DNA of 64,000 nt from Rhizosphaericola mali (GCF_004337365.2 NZ_CP044016.1:2170001-2234000), one strand, 5' to 3'. Shown: positions 1 to 9,234, counted from the stretch's first letter. The notes: generated by a model from the sequence alone, not told the origin. Translations and numbers: made by a program.

Positions 1-1
1 A

Positions 2-1363
2 CCATATACAACAGAAAATACCGTAAAGGTTGCACTTTATAAAACAGCATCACCAACTGTTGTATATAAATCACAAGAATTACAAGGACCACTTGAGCAA
101 ACCGAGTGGGCTTTTCCTGGATTAGATATAGCCAACTACATCTGTAAAATATACGAAGTAACGGACGGATCTATAACACAAACATTTGATTCGTTTACAA
201 TCGTACCAGCTAACAAAGGAGCCTATTTGATGAAAGAATCCATTTGGGTTACTGCTGGTGTAACAGATGGATTTAATAGTGGTGTTGACACAAATACAAT
301 GGATGATTGGGCTGGTTGGGATATTATCGTCGAGCGTGAAGGTGGCGGAACAATGGTTGTAAATGATCAATATTTCTGGGATAAAACTTCTGGAACAATA
401 ACACTTGCTTATCCTGGCGATGCTTTTGGAGTTGGAGAAAGACTCTTTATTCAATTTGTACCTCAACAAACGGATGATTCAACGGGTGGTATTCCAGAAA
501 CATCTGGTTCTAGTATTGGATTTGGCACTTTGAAAACTATAAATGCTGATTATACGGTTTCAAGTTCTGATTTTGGCAATAAACTATTGGCACTAGATGG
601 ACCAGATTTGTTTGCAGTAACACTTCCAGATATAAATACGATTACACCAAATCAAATACTCTATATAGAGGTCGGAATTGGCACAACTAAAAACATTCAA
701 TTAAATACAGCATCTGGTCAAAATATTAGTTTTATTGATGGTGATCGTCAAACGCTTTATATAAATCAGAATGAATTTATAGCTATTTACAAACATCAAA
801 TTTCAACTACACAAGCAAAATGGAGGATTCATAGTTTTCAAGGAAACTTCTTGCAAGTTGGACTTGAATGTGCTAGTTATGGCTCAAATATAACTGGAGG
901 ATCTCCATTAAATAGAGTTCGCTTGGATGGTGCAAATTTGAATGTTAGTCAGTATGCAAGACTCTATAATGATTTTGTATTGAAACTTCCAACAAGTCAA
1001 GTAATTGACTATGCCAGTTGGACTACATCCGCTGCAACACAAGCAAAATATTCCTTAGCTAATGCAAACGGGATTTTCAGAACACCAAACCTTACAGGCC
1101 TATTTCTTAGAAATGCAATTAGTCCAGAAAGAACATCAGAGTTCCAAGCAACTCAGAACCTTTCACACTTCCATCCAATGACCGGTAATATCAATCCTTC
1201 AACGTCGGGAGAAGGTGGAATTATTGTAGGAAAGTTTACAGGTAAAGAGGCTATTAATGATGTGAATGTGCTAAACGGAACAGAGTATAGAACTATGGAA
1301 TTGAATGGTGGAGACGAAGCAAGACCAAACAATTATGCAGCACTCAAATTTATATATGTATAA
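2..1363 (+). CDS. Phage tail fibre / tail-collar-like protein (5' end outside window)
   Basis: The reading frame is open to the left edge of the window, so the protein is truncated at its N-terminus here; the first internal ATG at 230 is not the real start. The last ~100 residues carry a tail-collar-like pattern: GLFLRN followed by a Gln-rich stretch, SHFHP, and a C-terminal ARPNNYAALKFIYV, which resembles the RPxN end of phage tail-collar proteins. Upstream parts are beta-rich and Thr/Ser/Asn-rich, as in fibres. It heads a run of five tightly packed structural genes on the same strand and probably forms the receptor-binding or distal tail part. Collar assignment is by motif resemblance only. 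Confidence 0.7.
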   Translation, partial: PYTTENTVKVALYKTASPTVVYKSQELQGPLEQTEWAFPGLDIANYICKIYEVTDGSITQTFDSFTIVPANKGAYLMKESIWVTAGVTDGFNSGVDTNTMDDWAGWDIIVEREGGGTMVVNDQYFWDKTSGTITLAYPGDAFGVGERLFIQFVPQQTDDSTGGIPETSGSSIGFGTLKTINADYTVSSSDFGNKLLALDGPDLFAVTLPDINTITPNQILYIEVGIGTTKNIQLNTASGQNISFIDGDRQTLYINQNEFIAIYKHQISTTQAKWRIHSFQGNFLQVGLECASYGSNITGGSPLNRVRLDGANLNVSQYARLYNDFVLKLPTSQVIDYASWTTSAATQAKYSLANANGIFRTPNLTGLFLRNAISPERTSEFQATQNLSHFHPMTGNINPSTSGEGGIIVGKFTGKEAINDVNVLNGTEYRTMELNGGDEARPNNYAALKFIYV

Positions 1364-1370
1364 TACTAAT

Positions 1371-1404
1371 TTATTTAGCTTTTAAATACTAATTTTGTTA
1401 GCAA
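1371..1404 (+). promoter_or_regulatory. Candidate phage promoter (TAATTTTG box)
   Basis: TAATTTTG at 1390-1397 matches the Bacteroidetes -7 consensus TAnnTTTG, just upstream of the gene starting at 1405. A very similar string (AAATACTAAT ... TTTTGTTAG) recurs at 7241-7280 before the holin-like gene. No clear -33 TTTG box is seen, so this could be an activator-dependent late promoter or chance. Confidence 0.3.
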
Positions 1405-2421
1405 ATGACAGGTAAAAATATTATTTCAGTTGATAGTATTGATTCCTTGAGAAATATTTCAGGGACTACAAATATTGTAGTTTCAGTTATCTCAAATAAT
1501 AAATTAGTTTATTATACCTGGGATGATGCAAATACTACAGATGATGACACTACCATAATTAAGCCAAATTATTTCACAACTCAAGCCGGTAGATGGATAC
1601 AAATTGAATCTCCAGGAGGAAGTAATATAGAACTTGGAACAGGATTAACTACGGATACTGATGGAAAAGCAACACTAGATTTATCTTCTACAACACTAGT
1701 ACAACCTCAAATTCGAGCAGGTTTTTCAGTCAAAAAAAATGACGGCTCTTTGAACTTTACTTATAATTACCCTTACACAACAGGAGGATCCTACCAAATA
1801 GATAAGGGTTCACAGGTAGATATTACTTTATACTACAAATATCCTGGAGCGACAACAGGACAGGCTTTGCCAACATCCGTTACTGGTGATTTTAGTGTTT
1901 TGGCAGGGGCGGATACAGAAAGTGTTGTAGCAAATTTAAGTAGTATTGTGGCTTCCCGAACTTTACAAGTTATTTTGGCAAAGGCTAAAAGTGGCTTGAT
2001 TGTCGTAAATAATCAAGTTCAATTTGCTAGCGGACAGGATACAACTTCCGCTGCAATATCCTTGAATTTTAAAGATCGTGTCTATTTTACAATGACAACT
2101 TTGTCTGATTTGGGATCTGGAAATTTTGACATGTCCACATTACCACAAGGTTCCGTCACAAATGCACAATTAGTTGATGGGATTTCCTTTCTATTTAGTG
2201 GTATTACAACAGGATCAGATCAATATGCTTATGTGATTTATCCGGCAGCTTTTGGTGATTTGAATAGTGTTATTCAGAATGATTCCTTACCTATTTTAGG
2301 TGCATTTACAAAAATGAGTAACATAAATGTTGCCAATAATTCAGGATTACTTGTTCCTTGTATTGTCTACCGATCAAATGCCGTAAATCCATTTTCTTCA
2401 GCAAAACTTCAATTTAGTTAA
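1405..2421 (+). CDS. Phage tail/fibre protein, unknown
   Basis: A 338-residue beta-rich, Thr/Ser/Gly-rich protein with no signal peptide or membrane segment. The first ~75 residues (VDSIDSLRNI ... KLVYYTWDDAN ... GRWIQI) resemble short N-terminal modules used in phage fibres and tail spikes, where a bound-parameter string ends in a GRWxxx signature. The rest is not recognised. It lies between the collar-like protein and another tail protein, with only 1 base separating it from the next start. A structural role in the tail is inferred from position and composition. Confidence 0.55.
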   Translation: MTGKNIISVDSIDSLRNISGTTNIVVSVISNNKLVYYTWDDANTTDDDTTIIKPNYFTTQAGRWIQIESPGGSNIELGTGLTTDTDGKATLDLSSTTLVQPQIRAGFSVKKNDGSLNFTYNYPYTTGGSYQIDKGSQVDITLYYKYPGATTGQALPTSVTGDFSVLAGADTESVVANLSSIVASRTLQVILAKAKSGLIVVNNQVQFASGQDTTSAAISLNFKDRVYFTMTTLSDLGSGNFDMSTLPQGSVTNAQLVDGISFLFSGITTGSDQYAYVIYPAAFGDLNSVIQNDSLPILGAFTKMSNINVANNSGLLVPCIVYRSNAVNPFSSAKLQFS

Positions 2422-2422
2422 T

Positions 2423-3682
2423 ATGGCAATTTCATTTCCAGATATCGTTGAGCATAATAATCCAGACCTTCCAGTGGTCGCTGCAAAATCCGTTGCCGGA
2501 CTAGATGTAGCAATTGCTGAAAAAACAAACAGCAAGGTTGATACCGCACAAATTGGCATTTCTGGCGGTGTGGCTTCCTTAGATACTTCTAAAAAGTTAT
2601 TGCAAGAAAATCTACCAGTCACAGTGGTACAGACAACAAACGGTAAAGTTGCCGTTGCGTTAATACCGCTTGATCAGATTCTTAGTGATGATAGTGGATT
2701 TACTAATAATTCATCATCGATAGGGGTTTCTCAGGTGGCAGCTTCTGTATTAAAAGGGCTAATTGATACGGTAACTACACAAGCGAATACTTTACAGGGG
2801 AATGCTGAAAAAATAGGCAACAAGGCTAATAGTTATGATGCATCTACAGCACAAAATAATGTATCAGATTACGCATCCATTTCAGCTCTTTACGACGCAT
2901 TAAGCCAATTGTCTGTTTCAGCACAAGGGAATTTTAATGGATTTGTTGCTAGTTCAGATGAAACAATTGTTTCGGCTCCAACCAGCAATGCTTTTAAAAT
3001 ATTTATAAATAATACGAATGGGGCTGTAACGCTGACTAATTATGGTGCCGTTTCTGTTCCTGCAAATTCTATTGGTTTTGTAAACTATGATTTAGCAACA
3101 ACTACTTGGACTTTAGGTGGTAGCTATGGAACAACACCTTATTCTTCGCAATTGAGTGTGTTGACAAATGAAGAATTTATATACGCTATTGTAGATGGAG
3201 GAGGCAATTTATTGTGGGGAAAAAGATGGGATGGAACAACTTATGATTCTGATACTACCAATGAAGATGATATAGCTTCTAGTAAAAAAAGAATTTCCAC
3301 TGTTGAAACAACGGTAAATGATAGTGCTGCTATTAATAATATTTCAACCGTTCAAAATGGAGAGTATATATATTCTTTAGTAGACGGGGTAGGGAATTTC
3401 CTTTGGGGTATTAGATGGGATGGAAGTATAAATTCTAGTATTCCAGCTTCAGTTTGGGCAGATCCTGTTGGTCGTGGTTCTGTGGTTGTTAGTAGTAACG
3501 GTAAGATATTATCGGAGAGAACTAATACAGGGAAACTACAAGAAAATGTAGGCATTGTGACTAAAGATATAGAAGCTACAACCGTACACGTTCGCGATTC
3601 CCTTAATTTTTCAGATAATGCGCTTGATAATTTAAAGGATCAATTAATAGGTTTGGGTTTTAAAATTGAAAATAATTTATAA
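2423..3682 (+). CDS. Phage tail protein with duplicated EYIYxxVDGxGNxLWGxRWDG module
   Basis: A 419-residue protein. The middle holds a clear internal duplication: NEEFIYAIVDGGGNLLWG followed by KRWDGT, then about 60 residues later NGEYIYSLVDGVGNFLWG followed by IRWDGS. Such VDxxGNxLxGxxxDG units occur in Bacteroidetes secreted carbohydrate-active proteins and phage appendages, where they probably form small beta modules. The N-terminus is Ala/Val/Thr-rich and helical-looking. Its stop overlaps the start of the downstream lyase (ATG at 3682), which suggests translational coupling. Attachment of the lyase to the tail is a plausible role but unproven. Confidence 0.55.
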   Translation: MAISFPDIVEHNNPDLPVVAAKSVAGLDVAIAEKTNSKVDTAQIGISGGVASLDTSKKLLQENLPVTVVQTTNGKVAVALIPLDQILSDDSGFTNNSSSIGVSQVAASVLKGLIDTVTTQANTLQGNAEKIGNKANSYDASTAQNNVSDYASISALYDALSQLSVSAQGNFNGFVASSDETIVSAPTSNAFKIFINNTNGAVTLTNYGAVSVPANSIGFVNYDLATTTWTLGGSYGTTPYSSQLSVLTNEEFIYAIVDGGGNLLWGKRWDGTTYDSDTTNEDDIASSKKRISTVETTVNDSAAINNISTVQNGEYIYSLVDGVGNFLWGIRWDGSINSSIPASVWADPVGRGSVVVSSNGKILSERTNTGKLQENVGIVTKDIEATTVHVRDSLNFSDNALDNLKDQLIGLGFKIENNL

Positions 3683-5505
3683 TGGCAATTAAAAATATAT
3701 TAGATATTGTTGCATTCGATGACGATTTAGAAAGTATAACTGATAGTATCGACTTTAGTTCTATTGCTGCGCACCCGCGCTTATTTTTAAAAAGCGGGGA
3801 TATTTCCAATATTATTTCTTTAGTTGGAAGCGATACTAAAATTGCCACATTTCATGCAAAAATAATGGCGATTGCAGACGCCGCCCTAACAGCCGATAAT
3901 ATTACATATAAATTGGATGAAAGCGGAACTAGGATATTACAATATACAGCAACACCACTCGCGCAAAGACTTACATCTTTAGCTTATGCTTATAAATACA
4001 CCGGGACGGCGACGTACGCCACAAGAGCGGTAACGGAAATGCTAAATGCGTGCGCGTACCCCGATTGGCACACATCACACATGTTAGATACGGCAACCAT
4101 CTTAACAGGATTTTCTATTTGCTACGATTGGCTGTATTCTGCTATTGGCGCGACCGATAGAACTACTATCGAAACAACGGTATTTAAATATGCCCTAAAT
4201 TTAATTTATTCTAATAGTGTATCCGACTATTCAACAAACCAAACGAACTGGAACCAAGTCTGTTCCTGTGGTATTGGGCTCGCATCTATCGCTTTCTACA
4301 ATGTAAACACAACTATTTGCGGCTATTTTCTTAATAAACTATTGCATACCCTTAGAATTCCCGCCGGGTTTTACGAACCCGATGGAACATATAGAGAAGG
4401 TCCAGGATATTGGAGTTTTGGAACAAACCAACATCTTTTATTATTACAAGGGTTAGAAAGTGCATTCGGGACTGATTTTTATTTGTCTGATTTTACAGGG
4501 CTACAAAAAACATGGAAATATAAATTATTTACATACAGTCCTACTAATAAAGGGTTTAATTATGGCGATAGTTCTGAAGGTTTTACGGATGTTAATCCTG
4601 CTCTTTTTTATTATGCCATAAAAAATGCAGATACTTCGGTTTTATACTTACAAATTAAATTCCTTGCAAACGGTTATGATACATACGAGCCTTATGCTCG
4701 ATTCATGATACCTCTTCTTGCAACAAAATTGAATTATAGCAATGTCACAACTCCCAAAAATGTGTTTTATGGAAGTGGAGAAACGCCCGTAATTATTGCT
4801 CGTATGGGATGGGATTCCGATCAGGATCACTATTTGGGTTTTAAAGGTGGGAAGTGTAACCAATCCCATGCGCACATGGACATAGGAACTTTCGTATACG
4901 AATCGAAAGGTATTAGATGGGCTTGCGACTTAGGATCAGAACCTTATACAAATTCTGAAAACGGAGGGATAAACTCTTCTGACAATACACAGTATTCGAA
5001 TAAATGGCAGGTGTACAGGAATTCTATTAAACCGCATAACATCTTACAATTAGATGGGGCGAACTTACTTGTAGATGGATTTAGCGATATTGTTAAAGTA
5101 AATAAATTGACAAATAAAGCAGGCGGAGTAATAGATTTAACCGCTCCAAATGCTAACAAATTAAAATTCTACACAAGAGAAATTAATATTATAGACGGAT
5201 CGTATTTACAAATTATAGATACAATTATAGTTGGTAGTACAGATGTTTCCGCTAGATGGAATATGTCGACTTATGGATCTGGTGTTGTAAATGGCGATGG
5301 TTCTATTACGCTTACAAGTGGCAGCAATACAGCCATTTTAGCCACCTCATTTTCAAATGCAAAAGCATATACGGCGCGCGTGTTGAGTAATGAAGGGACT
5401 AATAGTTACGATTCTTCCAACACAACTACTAAAAAAGTTTGTTTCGATTTTACGCTTAATAAAAATGAATCTATTGTAATAACTACAACAATAAAACCAC
5501 AATAA
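3682..5505 (+). CDS. Heparinase II/III-like polysaccharide lyase (phage depolymerase)
   Basis: A 607-residue protein with the architecture of heparinase II/III-type lyases: an N-terminal (alpha/alpha) toroid (AHPRLFLKSGD start, DWHTSHMLDTATILTGFSICYDWLY near 128-152), then a C-terminal beta domain. Catalytic-type signatures are visible: NWNQV at 189-193, DGTYREGPGYW around 234-244 with candidate Tyr237/Tyr243, and SHAHMDIGTF with His396, His398 and Asp400. These fit the Asn/Tyr/His set of this lyase fold. There is no signal peptide, as expected for a virion component. Between tail genes it is best read as a tail-associated depolymerase that cleaves uronic-acid-containing capsule or exopolysaccharide. 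The substrate cannot be told from sequence. Confidence 0.8.
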   Translation: MAIKNILDIVAFDDDLESITDSIDFSSIAAHPRLFLKSGDISNIISLVGSDTKIATFHAKIMAIADAALTADNITYKLDESGTRILQYTATPLAQRLTSLAYAYKYTGTATYATRAVTEMLNACAYPDWHTSHMLDTATILTGFSICYDWLYSAIGATDRTTIETTVFKYALNLIYSNSVSDYSTNQTNWNQVCSCGIGLASIAFYNVNTTICGYFLNKLLHTLRIPAGFYEPDGTYREGPGYWSFGTNQHLLLLQGLESAFGTDFYLSDFTGLQKTWKYKLFTYSPTNKGFNYGDSSEGFTDVNPALFYYAIKNADTSVLYLQIKFLANGYDTYEPYARFMIPLLATKLNYSNVTTPKNVFYGSGETPVIIARMGWDSDQDHYLGFKGGKCNQSHAHMDIGTFVYESKGIRWACDLGSEPYTNSENGGINSSDNTQYSNKWQVYRNSIKPHNILQLDGANLLVDGFSDIVKVNKLTNKAGGVIDLTAPNANKLKFYTREINIIDGSYLQIIDTIIVGSTDVSARWNMSTYGSGVVNGDGSITLTSGSNTAILATSFSNAKAYTARVLSNEGTNSYDSSNTTTKKVCFDFTLNKNESIVITTTIKPQ

Positions 5506-6587
5506 TGGCAACAAATAATACACTTCAAGTAAAATTAATAGGATCAGCAAATAGTACAGGGCTAAAAACTATTTCTCAATTGGATATTCCTGTTATTAGT
5601 TCTGTGGATGGTGTCGTATTTCAGCTTCGTTTTGCGATACAATCGGGCTATACGGTTAATATAACACTCTCAAACGGGTCATATTTCATGACCTCCGCAA
5701 CGAGCGGGGATAATCTAGGAACAACAAAAACAGTTACCGGCGGAACAACAGGGAATGTCGGGCTTATTATAAAATTCGCATTAGGAACGACTACGATCAG
5801 CTTTGATAATAAGCACGGAATTGCGGGAATTGGATTTCTAACGGGGGACGTTCCAATGCTACTCGCTCAAAGCGGCACAGCGCAGTCAAGTATCTATGTC
5901 AAATTCGATATGAGTGTTTGTAAATACATGACCAATCTTGTTTCATTTATTGGTGCTTATATGGATTTGTACGGTGATTTATCTCTTTTTGCAACTAGAA
6001 CACTTTCTAATTTTTCAATTCTAAATGGGGCTAATTCTAATGTGAATGTTTTAGGAGATATCGCCAATTTATTTAAGAATAATAAGGCATTTGCAGAGGT
6101 GGGATTTGGTTCTCCAAACGCAAATATTTATGGGGATTTATCCGCTTTAAATGGAGTTACTACAAGTATAAGTTATGATTTGTGCGCAATAGCAGGGCAA
6201 ATTACAGGTAGTATTAGCTACTTAGCGGGATTAACCCCTAATAGATTATATCTAACAAATATTACAGGGGGAACTCTTACAGGAGATATTGGTAAACTAA
6301 ATGCCTCTGTAAGATTAGTATCATTTGTTAGTGCCGCCACAAAATTAACCTTTAGTTCCTTTACAAGCAGGACATATATCTTGGCTGTAAATAGTGGAAC
6401 CTTTGCCAGCTCTACGGATTTAGATAATTTCTTAATTGCTCAAGCGGCATTGACTTTATATACAGGATCAACAGGAGACTATATAAAAATTAATGTAAAT
6501 GGTACAAGAACAAGTGCGTCCGATGCTGCTGTAACTACTATAAAAGGTAAAGGCGTAACTGTAATTGTATCGGGTGTAACTCAATAA
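5505..6587 (+). CDS. Phage repeat protein with leucine-rich-like units
   Basis: A 360-residue protein starting on the last base of the lyase stop codon (5505), so probably coupled to it. From about residue 140 to 270 it contains irregular units such as YGDLSLF, LGDIANLF, YGDLSALNG, TGSISYLAG and TGDIGKLN, spaced ~25 residues apart. They look like a degenerate leucine-rich solenoid. The N-terminal 110 residues are beta-rich with SQLDIPVISSVDGVVFQLRF. There is no signal sequence. It likely builds part of the tail tip or fibre and may bind ligand. The family is not recognised beyond the repeats. Confidence 0.5.
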   Translation: MATNNTLQVKLIGSANSTGLKTISQLDIPVISSVDGVVFQLRFAIQSGYTVNITLSNGSYFMTSATSGDNLGTTKTVTGGTTGNVGLIIKFALGTTTISFDNKHGIAGIGFLTGDVPMLLAQSGTAQSSIYVKFDMSVCKYMTNLVSFIGAYMDLYGDLSLFATRTLSNFSILNGANSNVNVLGDIANLFKNNKAFAEVGFGSPNANIYGDLSALNGVTTSISYDLCAIAGQITGSISYLAGLTPNRLYLTNITGGTLTGDIGKLNASVRLVSFVSAATKLTFSSFTSRTYILAVNSGTFASSTDLDNFLIAQAALTLYTGSTGDYIKINVNGTRTSASDAAVTTIKGKGVTVIVSGVTQ

Positions 6588-6612
6588 TTTTTAAACAATA
6601 AATTCAAATAAA

Positions 6613-7206
6613 ATGAAAATTCCAAGTTGGGCAAAATATGCCTTGTATGTAACATTATTGTTACTAAGTGTTTACGGATTAGTCGAGTGGTTTAATGCTG
6701 CAGATTCTGTTCCCTTGTCAGAAATTCCGGATCAATTTAAAACCGTTGATGTAAAATTGATTACACCTCTAGGTTTTGTATTGACTGATGTATTGTTGGT
6801 TTTTCTCGTAGTGGGTAATGCTTTTTATGATGCAAAGCAAATCAATGCCGGCAAAGTTGTCATTGTTGAAAATGGAGTAAACAGTGCGGTCGATCATGGG
6901 AAAGAAGCCGCTATTTATGTTTTAGCGTCTTTGATTATTCCTGGACTTATTGCATTTATCACAACATCGTCTGTATTGTTGGTCGGTTATGCAATTGTTT
7001 ATAGTATTTTGACAAGATGGGCATTCTTTGACATTGTTCTAAACTTACTACGCGGTAAGGCTTGGAATTATAAAAGTGATATCAGTGCTGGTGATCAGAT
7101 ACAATCGGTTTTATGGTTTATGAAAAATAGTCGAAAAGATATCCCAAGAGCACATGTGATATGTATCGTACTTTGTGTAATACTTACAATTATTCCATTT
7201 CTGTAG
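6613..7206 (+). CDS. Phage multi-pass membrane protein, unknown
   Basis: A 197-residue protein with about four hydrophobic segments: near 9-27, 52-75, 97-135 (probably two passes) and 178-197. Charged loops lie between them. No catalytic motif is recognised. It sits at the boundary between tail genes and the lysis cassette, before the holin-like gene, so a role in lysis or superinfection exclusion is possible. Only its membrane nature is directly supported. Confidence 0.5.
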   Translation: MKIPSWAKYALYVTLLLLSVYGLVEWFNAADSVPLSEIPDQFKTVDVKLITPLGFVLTDVLLVFLVVGNAFYDAKQINAGKVVIVENGVNSAVDHGKEAAIYVLASLIIPGLIAFITTSSVLLVGYAIVYSILTRWAFFDIVLNLLRGKAWNYKSDISAGDQIQSVLWFMKNSRKDIPRAHVICIVLCVILTIIPFL

Positions 7207-7233
7207 AAAACATAATGGATAGCCAAAAATCTT

Positions 7234-7275
7234 TTAGCCTAAATACTAATAATATTAGCATTTAGGCTAATTTTG
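7234..7275 (+). promoter_or_regulatory. Near-perfect inverted repeat plus TAATTTTG box before lysis genes
   Basis: TTAGCCTAAAT at 7234-7244 and ATTTAGGCTAA at 7260-7270 form an inverted repeat with a mostly palindromic AT core (37 bp overall). It is immediately followed by TAATTTTG (7268-7275), a match to the Bacteroidetes -7 box. The gene at 7296 follows. The arrangement suggests an operator overlapping a promoter. The palindrome could also act as a terminator for the upstream gene, but no T-run directly follows it. Confidence 0.4.
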
Positions 7276-7295
7276 TTAGTATTCAAAATTCTCTC

Positions 7296-7829
7296 ATGAA
7301 AAATTTACTCACATACATTACCTATTTTTTAAGAGCCTTTCCTGAAAGCATTAAAAATGCTGGAATCGGAGGTTTTATCACCAAAGCTTTACTATTCTTA
7401 TGGTTACCATTTACCAACCTTATTGAAATGCTTGTTTGTTTACTCATAGTTATATTTCTAAATATGGCTGTAGGTGCTAGAGCAGCTGTAAAAACTGGAG
7501 AAAAGTTTCAGCCTAAAAAATTCTTTTGGGGATTCATGGAACATTTTATAGTTGATGGTTTATGTGTTTTCCTTGCTTGGATTTTTGAAGTCATAGTTAA
7601 GGTCAACTTTCCGTATGAAAAGTTCTATATAATGGGTGTTGTTACACTATTTATCTGTCTATGGGAAATAAGCTGTATGCTAAAAAATGGAGCTAAGGGA
7701 TGGCCTCATTACACATATTTACTCAAATTGTCAGGTATCACCAATGCTTGGCAAGATACGATAGAAGAAAAAGCGAAACATCTACCTGATCAAATTATTA
7801 ATCCAAAAATTAAGCACGATGAAGAATAA
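7296..7829 (+). CDS. Phage holin-like membrane protein
   Basis: A 177-residue protein with three hydrophobic segments (about 27-58, 80-100, 108-127). The loop GARAAVKTGEKFQPKKFFWGF has the pattern of the toxin-secretion/phage-lysis holin family, in which a small basic loop follows the first membrane hairpin. It is directly followed by a spanin-like lipoprotein and an endolysin, the classical lysis order. Its stop overlaps the next start by 11 bases. The holin would permeabilise the inner membrane at lysis time. Family assignment rests on pattern and context. Confidence 0.6.
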   Translation: MKNLLTYITYFLRAFPESIKNAGIGGFITKALLFLWLPFTNLIEMLVCLLIVIFLNMAVGARAAVKTGEKFQPKKFFWGFMEHFIVDGLCVFLAWIFEVIVKVNFPYEKFYIMGVVTLFICLWEISCMLKNGAKGWPHYTYLLKLSGITNAWQDTIEEKAKHLPDQIINPKIKHDEE

Positions 7830-8367
7830 AAATCTATGGATATCATTAGGCTTAATACTATGTATTGCCAGTTGCATGTCCTTACAAAAAGCAACTAAAA
7901 AAGTATTGGATTCTAAAAGTGCAACCGATAAAGTTGGGCGTGTATGGGCTATTGATAACCCATGCACAAATGATACAACTTTAGTTAATTTAGTTACACC
8001 AGTTTTAGTACCAGGTAAAGACAGTATTGTTAATGGCAAAGATAGTATTGTAATCAATGTTCAACATGATACGGTTTATGTAACAACATATAAGCCAATT
8101 TACTATCATAAAACAGACACTATATATCTCAATCGAACCGCTTATGTTACTGATAAACGAGCTTTAAATATAGCTCAAGATTCCGCTAATTATTATAAGC
8201 AGCTTTCAGAATTACAAGCAGCTCAAATTAAAGGTTTAAATACTAGCTTATCAGACCAAAACAAACTTTTAAAAAGTGCAAAAATTGCGTTGTGGGCTGT
8301 AATCATAATTGCATTAGGTATAATATTCAGAAAACCGCTTTTCTCATTTATAGGAAAATTTCTTTAG
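7819..8367 (+). CDS. Lipoprotein with C-terminal membrane segment, candidate unimolecular spanin
   Basis: A 182-residue protein with a lipoprotein signal (KNKNLWISLGLILCIASC; Cys at about 19) and a hydrophobic C-terminal segment at roughly 157-171 (ALWAVIIIALGIIF). The periplasmic middle is beta-rich with repeats of DSIVNGK/DSIVIN and HDTVYVT/KTDTIYLN, then a helical linker. A lipidated N-terminus in the outer membrane plus a C-terminal inner-membrane anchor is the topology of u-spanins, which fuse both membranes in the last lysis step. It overlaps the holin-like gene and abuts the endolysin. No sequence family is recognised, so this is a topology-plus-context call. Confidence 0.55.
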   Translation: MKNKNLWISLGLILCIASCMSLQKATKKVLDSKSATDKVGRVWAIDNPCTNDTTLVNLVTPVLVPGKDSIVNGKDSIVINVQHDTVYVTTYKPIYYHKTDTIYLNRTAYVTDKRALNIAQDSANYYKQLSELQAAQIKGLNTSLSDQNKLLKSAKIALWAVIIIALGIIFRKPLFSFIGKFL

Positions 8368-9234
8368 ATGCAACCAATAGAAATACAACAAAGATTAAAG
8401 GAGCTAGGCTTTTGGACTACTAGCAAAGCACTTTACAACAATTATGGACCAGCGACGAAAGCAGCGGTGAAGGCTTACCAAATAGCAATGGATCTGGGTA
8501 TTGATGGAGTTGCAGGTCCTGAAACTATACGTTCCTTATTTCCTCAAGTTCCAAAAGGGTTGATCGATCTTGTAGTTTCCAAAGCAGCCATTGACAAATT
8601 AACAATACCAGCGGAAATTGGATCAATAGCTCAATACAATCAAAAGTATCGGTTTCCGACATTTCCTGGTGGAGGATCTGGTTTAACGATTGGTATAGGT
8701 TATGACCTTGGTTATAATACAGCTTCTCAAATAGCTGCAGATTGGGGAGATTTGGTTGACGCCAATACATTGAAGCGTTTGCAATCAGTTGCTGGATTGA
8801 AAGGCGATGCTGCCAAAGCCAAACTATCTACGATCAAAGATATTTCCATTCCTTACGATGACGCAAAACAAGTATTTCTTGAAAGAACGCTTTTCCGATT
8901 TGCAAAAGAAGCTGTCAATACTTACCCAGGTTTGCAATATTTGTTTCCAGATGCAACCGGAACCATTGTTGATACTGTTTTCAATCGTGGAGCTTCTCTT
9001 GTGGGTACGACGCGCGTTGAAATGGCAGCATTGAAACCAGCTATCCAAAATGCAGATTATAAAGAAATGGCAAAACAATACAGATCAATGAAACGCTGGT
9101 GGGATGGTATTGCGAATAATGGCGAAATTTCTCGTTTCCCTGGGCTAGTTATTAGATGTGAAGATCGGGCGGTCTTATGCGAACATGCAGCACATGATTA
9201 TTTTGCGGATGATGTAGTGCATTTGTATATATAA
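8368..9234 (+). CDS. Phage endolysin: peptidoglycan-binding domain plus lysozyme-like domain
   Basis: A 288-residue protein. Residues ~3-57 form a peptidoglycan-binding-1-like module (IQQRLKELGFW ... GPATKAAVKAYQIAMDLGID GVAGPETIRSLF). The rest resembles the T4-lysozyme/pesticin-type fold, with a GLTIGIGYDLGYNT segment matching the TIGxGhD signature and a helical C-terminal lobe (DTVFNRGASLVGTTR ... MKRWWDG ... RFPGLVIRCEDRAVLCEHA). It would cleave the glycan strands of host peptidoglycan. It begins directly after the stop of the spanin-like gene. No export signal is present, consistent with holin-dependent release. Exact glycosidase family is uncertain. Confidence 0.75.
   Translation: MQPIEIQQRLKELGFWTTSKALYNNYGPATKAAVKAYQIAMDLGIDGVAGPETIRSLFPQVPKGLIDLVVSKAAIDKLTIPAEIGSIAQYNQKYRFPTFPGGGSGLTIGIGYDLGYNTASQIAADWGDLVDANTLKRLQSVAGLKGDAAKAKLSTIKDISIPYDDAKQVFLERTLFRFAKEAVNTYPGLQYLFPDATGTIVDTVFNRGASLVGTTRVEMAALKPAIQNADYKEMAKQYRSMKRWWDGIANNGEISRFPGLVIRCEDRAVLCEHAAHDYFADDVVHLYI

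Noticed and set aside
122-469. Minus-strand frame inside the first tail gene
   Set aside because: Antisense shadow of a clearly protein-like plus-strand frame; the same holds for other antisense frames across hsdR, susC and tra genes.
1-9234. Diversity-generating retroelement linked to the tail proteins
   Set aside because: No reverse transcriptase or template/variable repeat pair was seen in the window.
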